Assembly (NCBI GenBank): GCA_002375465.1
Contig: DFLT01000005.1
Coordinates: forward strand, 327,709 to 391,708
From: Alphaproteobacteria bacterium UBA3612
GTDB lineage: Bacteria > Pseudomonadota > Alphaproteobacteria > Sphingomonadales > Sphingomonadaceae
DNA length: 64,000 nucleotides
Direction: 5' to 3'
Positions 62,187 to 64,000 of this stretch are shown here, one piece after another. How positions within the stretch are numbered: position 1 is the first letter of the stretch; each line of letters starts with the position of its first letter. The notes beneath the pieces are model-generated. The model did not search any database and was not told the DNA's origin. It worked only from the letters and a program-made list of their open reading frames with translations. Made by a program: the position numbers and the translations under genes.

Positions 62187-63010
62187 AGAAGGCGTAACTG
62201 CGCGCCCGGCGGCGCGAAAAGGTCGGTCCTGAGGTCAATGGATCGACCCTTTAGTCCCAGCCGGGAGGAGGCCTTGTCGAAGCGGGCCTTCAGCATGGCT
62301 GCATAGGCCCCCTTCGGTTGATAGCGCTCGAAAAAGCGGGACTCATTGTCCTTTCCGCCGCGCATTTCCTGCAAATGGTTCATCACGCGGCGGGCGCGAT
62401 TGGGAAAATGGGTGGCGAGCCATTCGCGGAAGATCGGCGATACCTCGTGCGGCAACCGGACAACGATCGAGAAAGCGCCCACCGCACCCGCAGCGGCGGC
62501 AGCCTCTAATATCGCCTCTATTTCATGGTCGTTGATGGCGGGAATCACCGGTGACACGGATACGTGGACGGGAATGCCCCGCTCGCTGAGCCTGCGAATC
62601 GCCTCTATGCGGCGCGCGGGGTAGGAAGCGCGGGGTTCCATCTTTCCGGCAAGACGCGGATCGAGCGTCGTGACCGACAGCATGACCGCGGCAAGGCGCC
62701 GCTCCGCCATACGCGCGAGGATGTCGATATCGTCGCAGACGCGGGCGGATTTCGTTGTGATGGTAACGGGGTGGGAGGTCGATTCCAGAACCTCAAGGAT
62801 GCCGCGCGTGATTCGATAGCGCCCCTCTATGGGCTGGTAGGGGTCGGTATTGGTACCAAGCGCGATGGGGCGGCATTCATAACCGGGCCGGGTGATCTCC
62901 CTTCGCAGCAGATGCGGCACGGTCGGTTTTGCGGTCAGCCGCGTTTCAAAATCCTGACCCGGAGAAAGGCCGAGATAGGCGTGCGTGGGGCGGGCAAAGC
63001 AGTAGACGCA
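62183..63010 (-). pseudogene. Radical SAM protein (PA0069-like), 5' truncated
   Basis: The minus-strand frame reads CVYCFARPTHAYLGLSPGQD then ETRLTAKP and continues as a PA0069/SplB-like radical SAM protein to the stop at 62183. Family members carry C-x3-C-x2-C; here only the last two Cys (CVYC, codons 63010-62999) have the family context. Just upstream the frame changes to unrelated ECSID-like coding and meets a TAG at 63034-63032, so roughly 75-90 N-terminal residues including the first cluster Cys are missing. A GTG at 62920 could restart a 245-residue product lacking the cluster. It is therefore called a broken gene. Confidence 0.8.
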
Positions 63011-63119
63011 GCATTCGCTTATATCGGTTATCTAGTGCTCGTATAGCAAGAAACGCCATAAATATCAGTATTATGGGAATACGCGTAGAAAATATATGTT
63101 CATGTTCATTAAAATCTGA

Positions 63120-63171
63120 GCGACCGTTGGATTACGAAAGCGCCACTGCACTTTCGTAATCCAACGGTCGC
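63120..63171. repeat. Perfect 21-bp inverted repeat
   Basis: The arm 63121-63140 (CGACCGTTGGATTACGAAAG) is the exact reverse complement of 63151-63170; the flanking G63120 and C63171 also pair, and the spacer is CGCCACTGCA. It sits between an AT-rich stretch and a degraded gene fragment. It may be abutted ends of a lost element, a strong terminator or a folded recombination site; the sequence does not decide. Confidence 0.85.
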
Positions 63172-63186
63172 AACCGCCGAAGGCGG

Positions 63187-63395
63187 AACCGTATCGCGGT
63201 GCAGGTGCAGAGCAGCTGGTTCCCGCTCATCAGCCGCATCCGCAGACCTATGACGACAATATCCTGCGCGCCGAGCCCGGCAATTTTCAGGCGCAGACGC
63301 ACAGTGTGTTCCATTCGGCCGAACATCCGTCAGCGATCTCCGTCATGGTCGCAGGACCTGCGGAAGAGGACGCGGCACGTACCGCCGGTCAGTAA
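63187..63395 (+). pseudogene. C-terminal remnant of CocE/NonD-type hydrolase, frameshifted
   Basis: The first part, RIAVQVQSSWFPLISR, is read in the frame of 63190; the continuation PQTYDDNILRAEPGNFQAQ, then VFHSAEHPSAI, is read in the frame of 63120 and ends at TAA 63393-63395. Together they match the C-terminal jelly-roll of X-Pro dipeptidyl-peptidase-like (CocE/NonD, S15) hydrolases, where the pattern is QVQSxWFPL-x3-NPQT and H-x2-HPS. One base is missing near 63233. Only about 70 of some 600 residues remain, beginning next to the inverted repeat. Confidence 0.65.
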
Positions 63396-63416
63396 AGACC
63401 GTATACGTGGCGGAAT

Positions 63417-63655
63417 AAGCGTCTTTGCCGGGCCATGCTCCCTGGGCGCATCCCGCCACCTGAAACCATTACGATTGACGAAGGTGATGCCGCTGAGCAC
63501 GCGACGATCATCAACCCTCGGCCGCCCATGGCTTTTGGAAAAAAACGGCTCAAGCCGAAACATCTGCTCATCCATCAGCCAATACAGGTCGCTCATATTC
63601 AGTGTCCGGAGCCTGAATCAGATCATCCCTCTCAAATCAATGGGTCCTGACCCTA
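63417..63655 (-). mobile_element. 5' fragment of an IS5-family insertion sequence
   Basis: A minus-strand frame starting ATG at 63596 reads MSDLYWLMDEQMFRLEPFF then SHGRPRVDDRRVLSG and GFRWRDAPREHGPAKTL, the N terminus of IS5-family transposases common in sphingomonads. Similarity stops near 63417, and the DDE catalytic residues are absent. Upstream of the start, the sequence up to about 63655 contains TAGGGTCAGGACCCA, which looks like the element's terminal repeat. The copy is inactive. The boundaries are estimates. Confidence 0.75.
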
Positions 63656-63765
63656 CAGTTCGCGATCATTGAATTAGTCGCCAGTTGGTTTGGGAATCCC
63701 CAATTAGTCAGCGCTCACGAGATTTGGTATAAGTCCCACAATTAGAGTTCGCTATGTAGAAAATC

Positions 63766-64000
63766 TTAGTCTACTTCGGGGTTCTTAAACTGTACCGTTT
63801 CCACCTTAGCAGTGCGAAGTCGACTGTGCGGTGATCTAAATAATTTGGTCACCGGACCATCGTATTGAAGCTCTTCTATAAGGCGGGCTGGTTCGTCCGA
63901 ATCCCTGAACTCTAGCCTTCGCTGATCTTTGAAAAGATGAATATAGATTGTAGCAGGGCCTAGTTGGTCTGCTCCATTAGGCTTCGTGGACAAAGGGTAT
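63766..64000 (-). CDS. Unknown AT-rich ORF, N-terminal part outside window
   Basis: A minus-strand frame is open from the window edge to a stop at 63766. At least 78 codons are visible, including GPATIYIHLFKDQRRLEFRD and ARLIEELQYDGPVTKLFRSP. It is much more AT-rich than the core and matches no family I recognise; a TTG at 63993 is an internal start candidate only. Together with the IS fragment it suggests acquired DNA. The 110 bases between the IS fragment and this ORF hold nothing recognisable. Confidence 0.45.
   Translation of the reverse strand, partial: YPLSTKPNGADQLGPATIYIHLFKDQRRLEFRDSDEPARLIEELQYDGPVTKLFRSPHSRLRTAKVETVQFKNPEVD

Overview
The window is a GC-rich chromosomal segment from an alphaproteobacterium, most likely a member of the Sphingomonadales. 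The assignment rests on gene content and order: a class I fructose-bisphosphate aldolase beside tkt-gap-pgk, an alphaproteobacterial nuoA-N operon running into birA-coaX-rnj, small alphaproteobacterial families (DUF2842, DUF4164, DUF1467), GTTC-N7-GTTC LexA boxes and an iron-sulfur photolyase. No species can be named from the sequence alone. Almost all of the window is a dense core genome; only the last kilobase looks accessory.

Layout: 1-4.8 kb holds a minus-strand block with a patatin-like lipase cut by the window edge, a UvrD/PcrA helicase, and rsmD with an RluB-type pseudouridine synthase. A tRNA-Leu follows, then a DsbA-like lipoprotein and smc, a small zinc-finger protein and an SDR oxidoreductase. 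Around 10.5-16.2 kb are an AI-2E family permease coupled to a haloalkane dehalogenase, tRNA-Asp, an FeS photolyase and a Kef-type antiporter. From 16.3 to 18.2 kb on the minus strand lies the zapA - 6S RNA - 5-formyl-THF cycloligase linkage, followed by DUF2842 and chorismate mutase. Central carbon genes (tkt, gap, pgk, fba), thiE, efp and an inositol-phosphatase family gene occupy 18.3-27.6 kb.

From 27.6 to 43.6 kb is the whole respiratory complex I operon nuoABCDEFGHIJKLMN, mostly with 1-13 bp start/stop overlaps. It carries extra genes: a lipoprotein and a cupin between nuoD and nuoE, and tiny ORFs between nuoE/nuoF, nuoF/nuoG and (doubtfully) nuoK/nuoL. It continues into birA, coaX, RNase J and DUF1467. 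recN-ligA, a stand-alone FMN glutamate-synthase-like protein, alaS, a second Kef protein, icd, psd-pssA and an acyl-CoA ligase complete the core.

Two places stand out. At 60.17-60.47 kb a small unannotated membrane protein lies behind a core promoter containing three GTTC repeats at exact 11-bp spacing, which is the alphaproteobacterial LexA operator; it looks like an SOS-induced gene. At 63.0-64.0 kb the core ends in a scar: a radical SAM gene cut inside its cysteine motif, an AT-rich spacer, a perfect 21-bp inverted repeat, a frameshifted C-terminal scrap of a CocE/NonD-type hydrolase, the 5' part of an IS5-family element, and an AT-rich unknown ORF running off the edge.
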